DNA from: Microbacterium terrae
GTDB lineage: Bacteria; Actinomycetota; Actinomycetes; Actinomycetales; Microbacteriaceae
Length of the DNA stretch: 64,000 bases
Assembly: GCF_017831975.1 (NCBI RefSeq)
Contig: NZ_JAFDSS010000001.1
Span: forward strand, 310,001-374,000
Direction of reading: 5' to 3'
In this document: piece after piece, positions 26,638-38,960 of the stretch
How positions within the stretch are numbered: position 1 is the first letter of the stretch
How the letters are laid out: each line of letters opens with the position of its first letter
Position numbers and translations under genes: made by a program
The notes under the pieces: model-generated
Told to the model about the DNA's origin: nothing
The model's database searches: none
The model's input: the letters and a program-made list of their open reading frames with translations, nothing else

Positions 26638-27470
26638 GCGATGCTCCGCTCCTCGAGGTGAAGGACCTGATCGTCGACTACCCCGGCAAGGGTTTGCGAG
26701 CCAAGGCGTTCCGCGCCCTCGATGGCGTTTCGCTCGACATCCGCGCGGGAGAGACGGTCGGCCTGGTCGGCGAGTCGGGTTCCGGCAAGACCACACTCGG
26801 ACGCGCCGCGCTGGGTCTCGCCCCCGTCACCGACGGGCAGATCCGATTCGACGGTCGAGACATCTCGCGCTTGAACCGGCGCGATCGGCGAGCGCTGAGC
26901 AGCGAGATCCAGGTGGTGTTCCAGGATCCGTACTCGTCCCTCAACCCGGCGATGACGATCGAGCAGATCCTCACCGAGCCGCTCACCGCGGCGGGGACCG
27001 CTCGAGCAGAGGCGCGCGATCGGGTCGCGGAGCTGCTCGGTCAGGTCGGCCTCCCCAGCGATTCGCTCCACCGCCTTCCCCGAGAGTTCTCGGGCGGGCA
27101 GAGACAGCGTGTGGCCATCGCGCGGGCGCTCGCGCTGAGTCCGCGGCTGATCGTGTGCGACGAGCCGGTCTCGGCCCTCGACCTCTCGACACAGGCGCGC
27201 GTGCTCGATCTTCTGATCGATATCCAAGAGCGCACCGGTGTCGCCTACCTGTTCGTGACCCACGATCTCGCCGTCGTCCGACACATCAGCCATCGGGTCG
27301 CAGTGATGTACCGCGGCGAGATCGTCGAATCCGGGGACGGCGATCTCGTGACCTCTCGGCCCACCCACCCCTACACCCAGCGCCTTTTCATGGCGGCGCC
27401 GGTGCCCGATCCGGACGAGCAGGTGGAACGCCGTGCCGCGCGCCGCGCACTCACGGAGGCGACACGATGA
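26634..27470 (+). CDS. ABC transporter ATP-binding protein, DppF/OppF type
   Basis: Second ATPase of the importer, 278 residues. Walker A GESGSGKT at 46-53, Q-loop in VFQDPYSSLNP, signature FSGGQRQRVAIARAL, Walker B ending in D176-E177 (LIVCDEPVSALD) and the switch His in FVTHDLAVV. The C-terminal THPYTQRLF motif marks the oligopeptide subfamily. It starts at GTG 26634, overlapping the stop of the fusion gene, with an ideal AGGAGGT site. It pairs with the ATPase half of the fusion protein. Confidence 0.93.
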   Translation: MSDAPLLEVKDLIVDYPGKGLRAKAFRALDGVSLDIRAGETVGLVGESGSGKTTLGRAALGLAPVTDGQIRFDGRDISRLNRRDRRALSSEIQVVFQDPYSSLNPAMTIEQILTEPLTAAGTARAEARDRVAELLGQVGLPSDSLHRLPREFSGGQRQRVAIARALALSPRLIVCDEPVSALDLSTQARVLDLLIDIQERTGVAYLFVTHDLAVVRHISHRVAVMYRGEIVESGDGDLVTSRPTHPYTQRLFMAAPVPDPDEQVERRAARRALTEATR

Positions 27471-28606
27471 AGCCGATCGGTTCCCGGTTTCTCTTGGGCC
27501 GCGCCGACGACCGACTCGCGGAGGTCGTCGAGGCGCTCGACCAGGCGCTGGCCGACGACCCGCATGTGGCGTTCCAAGCGGCCGCTTTCAAAGACGGCAT
27601 CCCGATTCTGGATGTGTGGAGCGGTCGCGGAATGGACGAGGAGACCGTCCTGGTCACCCATTCGACGACCAAGGTCACGATCGGCGTCGTGGTCGGGGTG
27701 CTCATCGAGCGCGGTCTGCTCGATCTCGATCAGCGCGTCGCGGACTACTGGCCGGAGTTCGCGGCGCGAGGAAAGCAGGACGTCACTGTTCGTCAGCTGC
27801 TCTCGCATCAGGCGGGACTGCCGCAGGCCACCCCTCCACTCGCGCTGACCGAGCTCCTCGATGATCACATCGCCGCTGAGCGGCTCGCGGCGACCGCGCC
27901 GTTCTGGCGTCCGGGAACGGCATTCGGCTATCACGGGCTCACGATCGGGAACCTCGCCGCGGAGCTCGTCTTCCGGATCACTGGTCGAACGTTCCAGCAA
28001 TTCTACGAGTCCGACGTGCGGGCGCCCTACGACATCGACTTCTTCCTCGGTCTCCCCGAGGCCGAGGAAGGGCGTCGGCGGGACTCCTTCACCGCGGTGA
28101 AGCCGGCGAGGGAAGCCATGGAACTGCCTCCGTCCCTCCTCGGTGAGCTCATGCACTACGACCTCGCAGGGGATCCGGGCAACCGACCCGAGAGCTGGAG
28201 GTTCGGTCACCCCGCAGCCTTCGGCACAGGCACAGCGCGGGGACTCGCTCGGCTGCTCGCCGCCGCGGTCACCGGTGTGGACGGCGGCGCTCCGCTGCTG
28301 AGCCGAGACACCGTGGATCGCATCGGCGAGCAGCATGTGCGCGGTGTGGATCAGGTGCTCGGCATCACGGACAGGAGTTTCGGCATCGTCTTCCAGAAGC
28401 CTTACGGCGCGCGGCCCTTCGGTGGCGCCCGCTCATTCGGACATGACGGCGCCGGCGGACATCTCGCGACCATCGACCCCGAAACCGGCGTCGCGTTCGG
28501 CTGGACCACCGTGCGCGGTGCGTGGCCCGGCGGTGCCGATCCCCGAGCGGTGCGAACGTCCCGCCGAATCGGCACGTTCTTCGACACAGCGAACAACAGG
28601 AGTTGA
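27467..28606 (+). CDS. Serine hydrolase of the beta-lactamase fold (EstB-like esterase)
   Basis: Class C beta-lactamase-fold hydrolase of 379 residues, without signal peptide, so cytoplasmic. The SxxK motif is S66-TT-K69 (HSTTKVT), the Tyr motif YHG has Y155, and the third motif appears as HDGAGG near residue 330. Cytoplasmic proteins of this type are usually esterases or transesterases rather than resistance enzymes. Four-base overlap with the preceding ATPase gene and position inside the transporter operon suggest it acts on the imported compound. Confidence 0.85.
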   Translation: MKPIGSRFLLGRADDRLAEVVEALDQALADDPHVAFQAAAFKDGIPILDVWSGRGMDEETVLVTHSTTKVTIGVVVGVLIERGLLDLDQRVADYWPEFAARGKQDVTVRQLLSHQAGLPQATPPLALTELLDDHIAAERLAATAPFWRPGTAFGYHGLTIGNLAAELVFRITGRTFQQFYESDVRAPYDIDFFLGLPEAEEGRRRDSFTAVKPAREAMELPPSLLGELMHYDLAGDPGNRPESWRFGHPAAFGTGTARGLARLLAAAVTGVDGGAPLLSRDTVDRIGEQHVRGVDQVLGITDRSFGIVFQKPYGARPFGGARSFGHDGAGGHLATIDPETGVAFGWTTVRGAWPGGADPRAVRTSRRIGTFFDTANNRS

Positions 28607-28609
28607 AAT

Positions 28610-30013
28610 ATGACACTTCGGACTGCAGACCAGTACCGAGCCGGCCTTCGGGATGGACGCAAGGTCGTCTACCGGGGCGAGGAGGTTGCAGACATCCTCA
28701 CCCATCCTCAGTTCATCCGCGCGGTTGAGCACTCCAGCCTGGGCTACGACATCCACGAATCGCACCCTGAGCTTGCGGTGACCGAGGTCGACGGCGACCC
28801 GCGGTCGTTCTTCTGGAACGCACCCCGCACGATCGACGACCTCATCCGGCGCGGGCGGCTGATCGAGCAGGTCTCCCGGCTCGGCGGCGGCACGATCGTG
28901 CTGAAGGAGGTCGGCTCAGATGCGCTGTTCGCGCTGCTGCGCGCCACCTGGGGTGCGGGCAACGAGAACGCGCGTCGCTATGTCGAGTTCATTGCTCGGG
29001 AGGATCTCTCGCTCGCAGTCGCTCAGACCGACGTCAAGGGCAACCGCGCCCTCGGCCCCTCCCAGCAGGCGGATCCCGACCTCTACCTCCACATCGTCGC
29101 CGAGGACGCCGAATCGATCACAGTCCGGGGTGCCAAGACTCACACGTCGTTCGCTCCGAATGTCGACGAGATCGTGGTGCTGCCGACGAGGGCGATGGGG
29201 CCGGATGACGCGGCATATGCGGTCTCCTTCGCCATTCCGGTGGACACCCCCGGCCTCACGCTCTACGTGTCGTCGTTCGCGGACGGCGAGCCGAACGAAT
29301 TCGAGCACCCCCTGTCCTCGCGCCACAAGCTCCTCGAGTCCCTCACTGTTTTCGACGACGTGCGCGTCCCCAAGGACCGCGTGTTCCTCAACGGTGTCCC
29401 CGAGCACGCCGGACCACTGGCGCTCGCCTTCGTGGACTACCACCGATTCACCGCGATCAACTACAAGCTGCCGCTGCTGGATCAGATCGTCGGCGCGGCC
29501 ATCCTCGTTGCGGAGGCCAACGGCATCGCGAACGCGGGCCACGTGAAGTCCAAGCTCACCGAACTGATCACGTGGGCAGAGACCGTCCGCGGACTCGCTG
29601 AGCTGTCGGCCCTGCGCGGAGCGGAGTCCGGCAATGGTGTCTTCCGACCCGACCCGCTCACAGTCAACATGGCGAAGTACCACTTCGCCCACGGGTTCAG
29701 CGCCGCCACGTCTCACCTGATCGACCTCGCCGGCGGCCTGCTCATCACCGGGCCGGGAGCGGGAGACTGGGCGAAGCCCGAGGTGCGGGCAGTTCTCGAG
29801 AAGTACTACGCCGGCGCCGTTCCCGGCGAGGCCCGGCTGCGCATCGCAAACTTCGTGTCCGATCTCACTGCGCGCGGCTACGGCGGATATCAGCGCGTGC
29901 TCGCCACGCACGCCGAAGGCTCGTTCGAGGCCGAGAAGCTGCAGATCCTGCGGGCCTACGACTCCGAGCGTGCGGTCGACTACGTGCGGGGGCTGGCCCG
30001 CGTGCCGCGATGA
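28610..30013 (+). CDS. HpaB / 4-hydroxybutyryl-CoA dehydratase family flavoprotein
   Basis: Protein of 467 residues of the 4-hydroxyphenylacetate 3-hydroxylase superfamily, with the acyl-CoA dehydrogenase-like fold. Conserved stretches include ALGPSQQADPDLYLHIV, GAKTHTSFAPNVDEIVVLP, FAIPVDTPGL and YHRFTAINYK. The two Cys of the first Fe-S loop of clostridial 4-hydroxybutyryl-CoA dehydratase are absent (the segment reads GGTIVLKEVGSDAL), and the later Cys is replaced by Tyr near YHRFTAINY, though the His remains. It is therefore not a canonical [4Fe-4S] dehydratase; a flavin monooxygenase or a cluster-free isomerase is more likely. It follows the beta-lactamase-fold gene in the same operon by three bases. 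Confidence 0.8.
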   Translation: MTLRTADQYRAGLRDGRKVVYRGEEVADILTHPQFIRAVEHSSLGYDIHESHPELAVTEVDGDPRSFFWNAPRTIDDLIRRGRLIEQVSRLGGGTIVLKEVGSDALFALLRATWGAGNENARRYVEFIAREDLSLAVAQTDVKGNRALGPSQQADPDLYLHIVAEDAESITVRGAKTHTSFAPNVDEIVVLPTRAMGPDDAAYAVSFAIPVDTPGLTLYVSSFADGEPNEFEHPLSSRHKLLESLTVFDDVRVPKDRVFLNGVPEHAGPLALAFVDYHRFTAINYKLPLLDQIVGAAILVAEANGIANAGHVKSKLTELITWAETVRGLAELSALRGAESGNGVFRPDPLTVNMAKYHFAHGFSAATSHLIDLAGGLLITGPGAGDWAKPEVRAVLEKYYAGAVPGEARLRIANFVSDLTARGYGGYQRVLATHAEGSFEAEKLQILRAYDSERAVDYVRGLARVPR

Positions 30014-30031
30014 CGGAGTGCGTCAACGGCC

Positions 30032-30037
30032 TATTCT
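30032..30037 (+). promoter_or_regulatory. Leaderless promoter -10 box TATTCT of the TetR gene
   Basis: TATTCT fits TAnnnT and ends seven bases before ATG 30045, the spacing of a leaderless start. The gap to the operon gene upstream is only 31 bases. Confidence 0.5.
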
Positions 30038-30044
30038 GTACGCT

Positions 30045-30692
30045 ATGCCGGTCGTGAACTCCAGTGCCCAGAGCGATCCGGCCGCGGAGGCCGCCGTGGG
30101 ATGGCGCGAGTACTCGCCCATCGACCTGCCGATCATCCTCGCGGTATCGCTGGAGCAGTTCATCGCGAAGGGGTATCACGCGACATCGGTGCGGGAGATC
30201 GCGCGCGCAGTCGGGGTGACGGTCCCTGCGATCTACTACCACTTCGAGAACAAGCAGGCGCTGCTGGTGTCGCTCCTCGAGAAGGCGCTGGAGGCGCTGA
30301 CGTCGAAGATCGAGGGCGCCCTGGCAGAGGCCGACGACGACCCCGTGTCGCAGCTGTCTGCGCTGGTGCAGGGGATCGCCATGTACATGGCGCACTACAG
30401 CGAGATCGCGTTCCTCGACAACGAGCGACGCGCACTCACGCCCGAGAACCTCGCGTGGTACATCCACGCTCGCGACGACATCGAGACTCCCCTGCAGCGC
30501 GCGGTGGATGCCGGTGTCGAGAGCGGTCTGTTCCAGACGACCGAACCGCACGAGTGCTGTCGGGCGATCCTGGCGATGTGTCAGGGCATCGCGGGCTGGT
30601 ACCGAATGGGCGGGCCGATCTCGCCGAGCGAGCTCGCCGAACGCTACTCCCACATCGCGCTCGCCGTGGTCGAGCACCGCACCGCCGACTGA
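30045..30692 (+). CDS. TetR-family transcriptional regulator
   Basis: Regulator of 215 residues. The N-terminal HTH is clear: FIAKGYHATSVREIARAVGVTVPAIYYHFENKQALL (about residues 38-73) split as scaffold helix, turn and recognition helix. The C-terminal region is helical, as in acyl-CoA-responsive TetR proteins. It has its own likely leaderless promoter and sits at the end of the transporter operon, convergent to the beta-oxidation operon. It is the best candidate for binding the TTAGCG-type palindromes found in the surrounding promoters; no such site lies before its own gene, so autoregulation is not obvious. Confidence 0.9.
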   Translation: MPVVNSSAQSDPAAEAAVGWREYSPIDLPIILAVSLEQFIAKGYHATSVREIARAVGVTVPAIYYHFENKQALLVSLLEKALEALTSKIEGALAEADDDPVSQLSALVQGIAMYMAHYSEIAFLDNERRALTPENLAWYIHARDDIETPLQRAVDAGVESGLFQTTEPHECCRAILAMCQGIAGWYRMGGPISPSELAERYSHIALAVVEHRTAD

Positions 30693-30705
30693 TTCGCGCG
30701 TCCGA

Positions 30706-30758
30706 CACGACGAGAATCCGCGGGGGAGCACGTTGCTGCCCCGCGGATCCTCGTTGTG
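30706..30758. terminator. Bidirectional terminator between TetR and acyl-CoA dehydrogenase genes
   Basis: CACGACGAGAATCCGCGGGG and CCCCGCGGATCCTCGTTGTG pair over 20 positions with two mismatches around a 13-base loop, between two convergent genes. Confidence 0.85.
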
Positions 30759-30768
30759 TGCGAAAGTG

Positions 30769-31944
30769 TCAGCTCGTCAGTGACCGGGCGATCACCAGGC
30801 GCTGGATCTGGTTGGTGCCCTCGAAGATCTGCATCACCTTCGCCTCGCGCATGTAGCGCTCGACGGGGAACTCCTTGGTGTATCCGGCACCGCCGAACAC
30901 CTGGACGGAGTCCGTGGTCACCTTCATCGCGGCATCCGTCGCCACGAGCTTGGAAACCGAGGCGTGCCGCGTGAAGGGAAGTCCACGGTCGCGGCGACGC
31001 GCAGCATCCACGTATGTCGCTCGGGCAGTGTCGACAGCTGCCGCCATGTCGGCGAGCAGGAATCCGAGGCCCTGATGCGCGATGATCGGCTTGCCGAACG
31101 CCTCGCGCTCGGAGGAGTAGCCCACTGCAGCATCGAGGGCCGCCTGTGCCAGGCCGGTCGCGACGGCGGCGATTCCCAGGCGGCCGCTATCGAGAGCGCC
31201 GAGCGCGATCGGCAAGCCCTGACCTTCGACGCCCAGCCGCGCGGATGCCGGGATCGGCGCGTTGCTGAGGAAGGCCGAGGCCGTCGGGATCGCGGTCAGG
31301 CCCATCTTCTCGAGTGGGTTGCTGAAGGAGAGTCCTGGTACATCACCCGGAACCGCGAAGGCTGTCACGCCACCCTGCCCGAGACGGGTACGGGCGAAGG
31401 TGACATAGACGTCGGCTGCGCCGCCGTGGGTGATCCACGCCTTTTCGCCCGTGAGACGGTAGCCGCCGCTGTCGACGCTCTCGGCACGACAGGTGAGCGC
31501 TGAGACGTCCGAGCCCGCATGGGGCTCAGACAGGCTGTACGCCGCCACCCGTGTTCCTGCGATGAGCCGCGGAACCAATTCGGTTCGCAGGGTGTCGTCA
31601 CCGTAGCGGATCACCGCGGCCGTCGCCATGGAGTGCACGCTGACCGCGACGGCGACCGACGCCCAGTGTCGAGCGACTTCCTCGAGCGCCTGCAGATAGA
31701 CCTCGTACGGCTGCTCGGCACCACCCCAGCGCTCCTCGAACGGGAGCCCGAGCAGCCCCAGTTCACCGAGGCGCGCGAAGAGTCCCGTCGGATATCGACC
31801 CTCCCGTTCGTGTTCGTCCACGATCGGGGCGAGTTCCTTCGTGCAGAAATCGTGGATGAGGTCGAGGAGGTCGTGCGCCTCATCGGTCGGGAGAAGCCGT
31901 TCTATCCGTGGGGCTCGGCCTCGGGGGAGTGCAGGCGCGCTCAC
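30769..31944 (-). CDS. Acyl-CoA dehydrogenase (SCAD/MCAD-type catalytic Glu)
   Basis: FAD enzyme of 391 residues introducing the alpha-beta double bond in acyl-CoA. Family motifs: YSLSEPHAGSDVSAL in the middle domain, ITHGG for substrate and flavin, and the C-terminal IFEGTNQIQR carrying the catalytic Glu in the short/medium-chain position. It begins at GTG 31944 in a GTGA overlap with the upstream enoyl-CoA hydratase gene. It is the last gene of a seven-gene minus-strand beta-oxidation operon starting near 38025. The other dehydrogenase in the operon has its base at a different site, so the two probably act on different chain types. Confidence 0.92.
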   Translation of the reverse strand: MSAPALPRGRAPRIERLLPTDEAHDLLDLIHDFCTKELAPIVDEHEREGRYPTGLFARLGELGLLGLPFEERWGGAEQPYEVYLQALEEVARHWASVAVAVSVHSMATAAVIRYGDDTLRTELVPRLIAGTRVAAYSLSEPHAGSDVSALTCRAESVDSGGYRLTGEKAWITHGGAADVYVTFARTRLGQGGVTAFAVPGDVPGLSFSNPLEKMGLTAIPTASAFLSNAPIPASARLGVEGQGLPIALGALDSGRLGIAAVATGLAQAALDAAVGYSSEREAFGKPIIAHQGLGFLLADMAAAVDTARATYVDAARRRDRGLPFTRHASVSKLVATDAAMKVTTDSVQVFGGAGYTKEFPVERYMREAKVMQIFEGTNQIQRLVIARSLTS

Positions 31945-32744
31945 CGTCCTCTCCACACCGGATCGCGCTTCTCGGCGAAGGCCCGCGCTCCCTCGGCGGC
32001 GTCGTCGGTGTCGAAGACCGGCATGACAAGGCGATCCTGAGCGTCCCAGATATCGGCGTCCCATTCGGACGCGTAGCGCTCGCTCTCGCGGAGGAAGCCC
32101 TTGGTCGCCTGGACGGCCAGGGGAGCGTTGCGCGAGATCGTCCCGGCGAGGTCGAGTGCGGCATCCAGTACCTGGTCGTCCTCAACGACCTTGTTCACGA
32201 GACCGTGCTGCAGAGCGCGGTCGGCGCTCATCGGCGCACCCGTGAACAGGAGTTCGGATGCGACGCGGCGGGGCAGGATGCGCTGCAGGCGCACGACGCC
32301 GCCGGCAGCGGCGACCAGGCCACGAGCGACCTCGGGGAAGCCAATCCGAGTGGAGTCACCCGCGACCGCGATGTCGGCGGCCAGGGCGATCTCGGCGCCG
32401 CCGCCGAATGCGAAGCCGTTCACGGCGGCGATCACCGGCTTGTCGATCACGTGGCGCACGATCCCGGCGAACCCCCATTCGGGGTGCTCGGGGTGCTCGG
32501 CGTCCTCCCCGCGCGCGAACGCCTTGAGGTCGTAGCCGGCGCTGAAACCACGGCCCGCGCCCGTGATGACGATGCACCGAACACGGTCGTCGTCCGACGC
32601 CGACGCGATCGCGTCGCCGAGCGCGGTCGCCATCGCGGCATCGACGGCATTTAGGGCGTGGGGTCGATTGAGGGTGATGAGCGCGATCGCACCGCGCAAT
32701 TCAGTGAGGACCGTTGGCGCGTCGACTGCTTCTTCCCGGCCCAC
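31941..32744 (-). CDS. Enoyl-CoA hydratase/isomerase family protein
   Basis: Crotonase-fold enzyme of 267 residues. The oxyanion-hole segments are GRGFSAGYDLKAF and GFAFGGGAEIALAADIAVA. The catalytic Glu pair of rat crotonase aligns here to one acidic residue (GFPEVARGL retains the second Glu), while the first position is in the AEIALAAD helix. Start at GTG 32744, two bases after the thiolase stop. Likely hydrates the enoyl-CoA made by the adjacent dehydrogenases. Confidence 0.9.
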   Translation of the reverse strand: MGREEAVDAPTVLTELRGAIALITLNRPHALNAVDAAMATALGDAIASASDDDRVRCIVITGAGRGFSAGYDLKAFARGEDAEHPEHPEWGFAGIVRHVIDKPVIAAVNGFAFGGGAEIALAADIAVAGDSTRIGFPEVARGLVAAAGGVVRLQRILPRRVASELLFTGAPMSADRALQHGLVNKVVEDDQVLDAALDLAGTISRNAPLAVQATKGFLRESERYASEWDADIWDAQDRLVMPVFDTDDAAEGARAFAEKRDPVWRGR

Positions 32745-32746
32745 GG

Positions 32747-33940
32747 TCAGATCCGCTCGATGATGGTCGCGTTCGCCATGCCGGCACCCTCGCACATGGT
32801 TTGCAGTCCGTAGCGCCCGCCGGTGTGCTCGAGGTGGTTCACGAGGGTGGCGAGCAGACGCGTGCCCGAGGCGCCCAGAGGGTGACCGAGAGCGATCGCC
32901 CCACCCCGCGGGTTGAGCTTGGCGAGGTCGGCACCCAGATCGGCCGCCCACGCGAGCGGCACCGGGGCGAACGCCTCGTTGACCTCGTAGGCGTCGATGT
33001 CGTCGATCGCAAGACCCGTGCGCTGCAGCACCTTTCGGGTTGCGGGGATCGGAGCGGTGAGCATCTCGATCGGGTCGGCACCGACTACCGCGAATCCGGT
33101 GAAGCGGGCACGGGGCGTCAGTCCCAATTCGGCCGCCTTCGCGGCCGAGCAGATGAGCGCCGCCGACGCGCCGTCGGTGTACGGCGAGGAGTTTCCGGCG
33201 GTGATCTTCCAGTCGATCTGCGGAAAGCGGTGGGCGTACTTCTCTTCGGCGAATGCGGGCTGAAGGCTCGAGAGCGCTTCCGCAGTCGTGGTGGGGCGCA
33301 CCGTCTCATCGATGACGTGGTCGACGGATTCGCCGTCCGCGTTCCGCACACGCACCGGGATGATCTCCCGGTCGAAGAGTCCGCCGTCTGCCGCATCGGC
33401 AGCGAGCCGGTGGGAGCGCGCCGAGTACTCGTCGAGGTCGGCGCGGCTGAAGCCCCACTTGCTGGCGATGATCTCGGCCGAGATGCCCTGATGGACCAGA
33501 CCCTCGGGGTAGCGGGCGCGCAGGCGCTCGCCGAGCGGGTCGCGACCGAGGGCGGACGACCCCATCGGCACGCGGCTCATCGACTCGACGCCGGCGGCGA
33601 TCACGATGTCGTGTGTTCCCGACATGATCGCCTGCGCCGCGAACATCACCGCCTGCTGGCTCGATCCGCACTGGCGATCGATGGTCGTGCCGGGGACGTG
33701 CTCGGGGAGTCCCGCGGCCAGCAGACCGTGACGGGCGATGTTGAGCGACTGGTCGCCCACCTGATTGACGCAACCCGCGATCACATCGTCGACGAGTCCG
33801 GCGTCGATCCCCGTGCGGCCGACGAGGGATTCGAGCACGGTGGCAAGCAGGTCGACCGGATGTGTGCCGTGCAGCGCCCCGCCGGGCTTGCCGCGTCCTG
33901 AGGCGGTGCGGATGACATCGACGATGACGGCTTCGATCAT
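32747..33940 (-). CDS. Thiolase (acetyl-CoA acetyltransferase family)
   Basis: Thiolase of 397 residues that cleaves 3-ketoacyl-CoA. Catalytic residues: nucleophile C91 in [10 protein letters not shown]353 in [14 protein letters not shown] and C383 in [11 protein letters not shown]; the NEAFA motif is also present. All three identify an active degradative or biosynthetic thiolase. It lies in the minus-strand operon between the hydratase and the CoA-transferase-family gene, with a four-base overlap with the latter. Confidence 0.95.
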   Translation of the reverse strand: MIEAVIVDVIRTASGRGKPGGALHGTHPVDLLATVLESLVGRTGIDAGLVDDVIAGCVNQVGDQSLNIARHGLLAAGLPEHVPGTTIDRQCGSSQQAVMFAAQAIMSGTHDIVIAAGVESMSRVPMGSSALGRDPLGERLRARYPEGLVHQGISAEIIASKWGFSRADLDEYSARSHRLAADAADGGLFDREIIPVRVRNADGESVDHVIDETVRPTTTAEALSSLQPAFAEEKYAHRFPQIDWKITAGNSSPYTDGASAALICSAAKAAELGLTPRARFTGFAVVGADPIEMLTAPIPATRKVLQRTGLAIDDIDAYEVNEAFAPVPLAWAADLGADLAKLNPRGGAIALGHPLGASGTRLLATLVNHLEHTGGRYGLQTMCEGAGMANATIIERI

Positions 33941-35090
33941 GAGAGGACTCCTGAAGATGAGCGGACTGAAGTGGGATCATCGGCGGCGAGGTCGACGCCC
34001 AGCCAGTCCCGGAGGATCCCCGCGCGATCGGCGTCGGGGATCGGCGGCGGGGTGGGTGAGGGAAGGTCGAGGTGGAGAGAGAAGCGCGGGGCGGCGGACG
34101 CCTGGGCCGCGCCATCCTGCACTCGAATCGTGCCGCGTGCCTGAAGGTGGCGGTCTGCGGCGGCTTCGGCGAGGGTCAGCACCGGCGTCACGCAGGCGTC
34201 GGTGTCGCCGAAGGCCTCGGCCCATTCGTCGCGCGTGCGCGTGGCGAACCTCGCGGCGAGGACCTCTCGAAGTGCGGGCCAGTTGTCACGGTCATCGCGG
34301 TCGGGGACGTCCGCGGAGTCCAGTCCCAGCCCGTCCAGCATCGCCGCGTAGAACGGCTCTTCAAGCGCGCCGACAGCGACATGCCCTCCGTCGGCGCAGG
34401 CATAGGTGTCGTAGAACGGGGCGCCACCATCGAGGAGGTTGCTGCCGCGGCGGTCGACCCACGCTCCGGCTGCGAGCATCGACCGGGTCATCTGGAGGAG
34501 CAGGCTCGCGCCGTCGACCATCGCCGCGTCGACCGTCTGTCCGAGCCCGGTGCGTCCGCGCTCCCAGAGCGCCGCGAGGATGCCGACCAGCAGCAGCATC
34601 GATCCTCCGCCGTAGTCGGCGACGAGATTGAGCGGCGGCACGGGGCGATCGTCGCTGCGGCCGATGGCGTGAAGACCTCCGGTCAGCGCGAGGTAGTTGA
34701 TGTCATGACCCGCCGTGCGGGCACGAGGCCCGGTCTGACCCCAGCCGGTGATCCGGCCGTAGACCAGCCGCGGATTTCGCGCGCGAACGTCGTCGGGACC
34801 GAGCCCGAGTCGCTCCACGACCCCGGGCCGGTAGCCCTCGATGAGCACATCGGCCTTCTCGCACAGCTGCAGAAGAAGCTCGCGCTGGTCCGGATCCTTG
34901 AGATCGGCCGCGAGGGAGCGACGCCCGCGCACCAGCCAATCGGAGGAGCCTGCCGTGAGGTCGAGTCCAGGGGTGGGCCGGTCGACGCGCACCACGTCGG
35001 CACCCAGGTCGGCGAGCACCATCGCCGCGTGGGGACCCGGGCCGATTCCGGCGAGTTCGATCACGCGGATGCCGGAGAGGGGGCCGGCGC

Positions 35091-35094
<4 letters not shown>
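33937..35094 (-). CDS. CaiB/BaiF family protein, alpha-methylacyl-CoA racemase-like
   Basis: Family III CoA-transferase fold protein of 385 residues. The start [35 protein letters not shown] is typical. [11 protein letters not shown] and [11 protein letters not shown] carry the His and Asp that act as the two bases in alpha-methylacyl-CoA racemase, rather than the aspartyl nucleophile pattern of formyl-CoA transferase. It would interconvert 2R and 2S methyl-branched acyl-CoA, making branched (isoprenoid-like) acids accessible to beta-oxidation. ATGA overlap with the upstream dehydrogenase gene. Confidence 0.85.
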
Positions 35095-38025
<2,931 letters not shown>

Positions 38026-38067
38026 GACATTCCTCCATCGGGTTCTCGCGCGTCGATGCGCGATGAG

Positions 38068-38081
38068 TTAGCGCTCGATAA
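38068..38081. promoter_or_regulatory. TTAGCG-type palindrome, site 4 (TTAGCGCTCGATAA)
   Basis: Near-perfect inverted repeat TTAGCG-CT-CGATAA in the gap between the divergent minus-strand beta-oxidation operon and the plus-strand hydratase. It ends two bases before TACCTT (38084-38089), a -10 box for the plus-strand gene. One site could control both directions. Confidence 0.75.
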
Positions 38082-38128
38082 GCTACCTTCAACACGTCGA
38101 GCACGCAACCTTGCAAGGAGAGATCAGG

Positions 38129-38932
38129 ATGCCGAAGTCACAGGATCCCCGACTGATCGTCGAGCGCAGCGACGGTGCGCTCACCGTCACGCTCGCCGCC
38201 GCCGAGCGACGCAACGCTGTCGACGAGCCGCTTCTGCGGGCACTCGGCGACCTCATCGCCGGGGCGGGGGAGCGCGTAGCGGACGGCGAACGGGTCATCG
38301 TGCTGCGCGGAGCCGGCGGGGCGTTCTCGTCCGGGGTCGACCTCGGGGCCGCCGAGGAACTCGCCCAGCCCGCGAACGCTGGACGGACCATCGATGCGGC
38401 GAACGATCTGGTGCGCGGGATCCTCGAGGCTCCCGTCCCGGTCGTGTCGGTGGTCGCAGGCCCCTGTGCGGGCGTCGGGGTCCCAATCGCGCTGGCGGCT
38501 GACGTCGTGCTGGCGACCAGCGCCGCGTACTTCCAGCTCGCCTTCACGCGGGTGGGACTCATGCCCGACGGCGGCGCGACCGCGTTGATCGCGGCATCCG
38601 TCGGTCGGACCGCCGCCATGCGCATGGCGCTTCTGGCCGAGCGCATCGGCGCGCCCGAGGCTGCTGTCCACGGCCTCGTGAGCCGCGTGGTCGATGCCGG
38701 AGACCTCGAATCGGCGCTCGATGGAATCGTCGGGACGTTCCGCTCCGGCCCGGCGGCGGCGATCGCACAGACCAAGGCTGCCGTCAACGCCGCGACCCTG
38801 GTGGAGCTGTCGGCCGCGTTCGCGCGCGAGCGCGCAGGCCAGGTCGGGCTTCTCACCGCTCACGACTTCGCCGAGGGCGCTCTCGCCTTCCGCGAGAAGC
38901 GCGCCCCGGCGTTCACGGATCTGCCGGGATAG
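38129..38932 (+). CDS. Enoyl-CoA hydratase/isomerase family protein
   Basis: Crotonase-fold protein of 267 residues. Oxyanion-hole motifs GAGGAFSSGVDLG and GPCAGVGVPIALAADVVLA are seen. The residue after the second motif region, LMPDGGATALIA, lacks the Glu typical of hydratases and carries Asp, as in isomerase-like members. A strong AAGGAGAG site sets the start. Transcribed alone from the shared palindrome region and converging with the acyl-CoA ligase gene. Confidence 0.88.
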   Translation: MPKSQDPRLIVERSDGALTVTLAAAERRNAVDEPLLRALGDLIAGAGERVADGERVIVLRGAGGAFSSGVDLGAAEELAQPANAGRTIDAANDLVRGILEAPVPVVSVVAGPCAGVGVPIALAADVVLATSAAYFQLAFTRVGLMPDGGATALIAASVGRTAAMRMALLAERIGAPEAAVHGLVSRVVDAGDLESALDGIVGTFRSGPAAAIAQTKAAVNAATLVELSAAFARERAGQVGLLTAHDFAEGALAFREKRAPAFTDLPG

Positions 38933-38960
38933 GACGACCCTGAGCCGCCCCGGCCCGGTC

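Noticed and set aside
27467..28606. Antibiotic-resistance beta-lactamase
   Set aside because: No signal peptide and EstB-like motifs inside a catabolic operon; an esterase is more likely.
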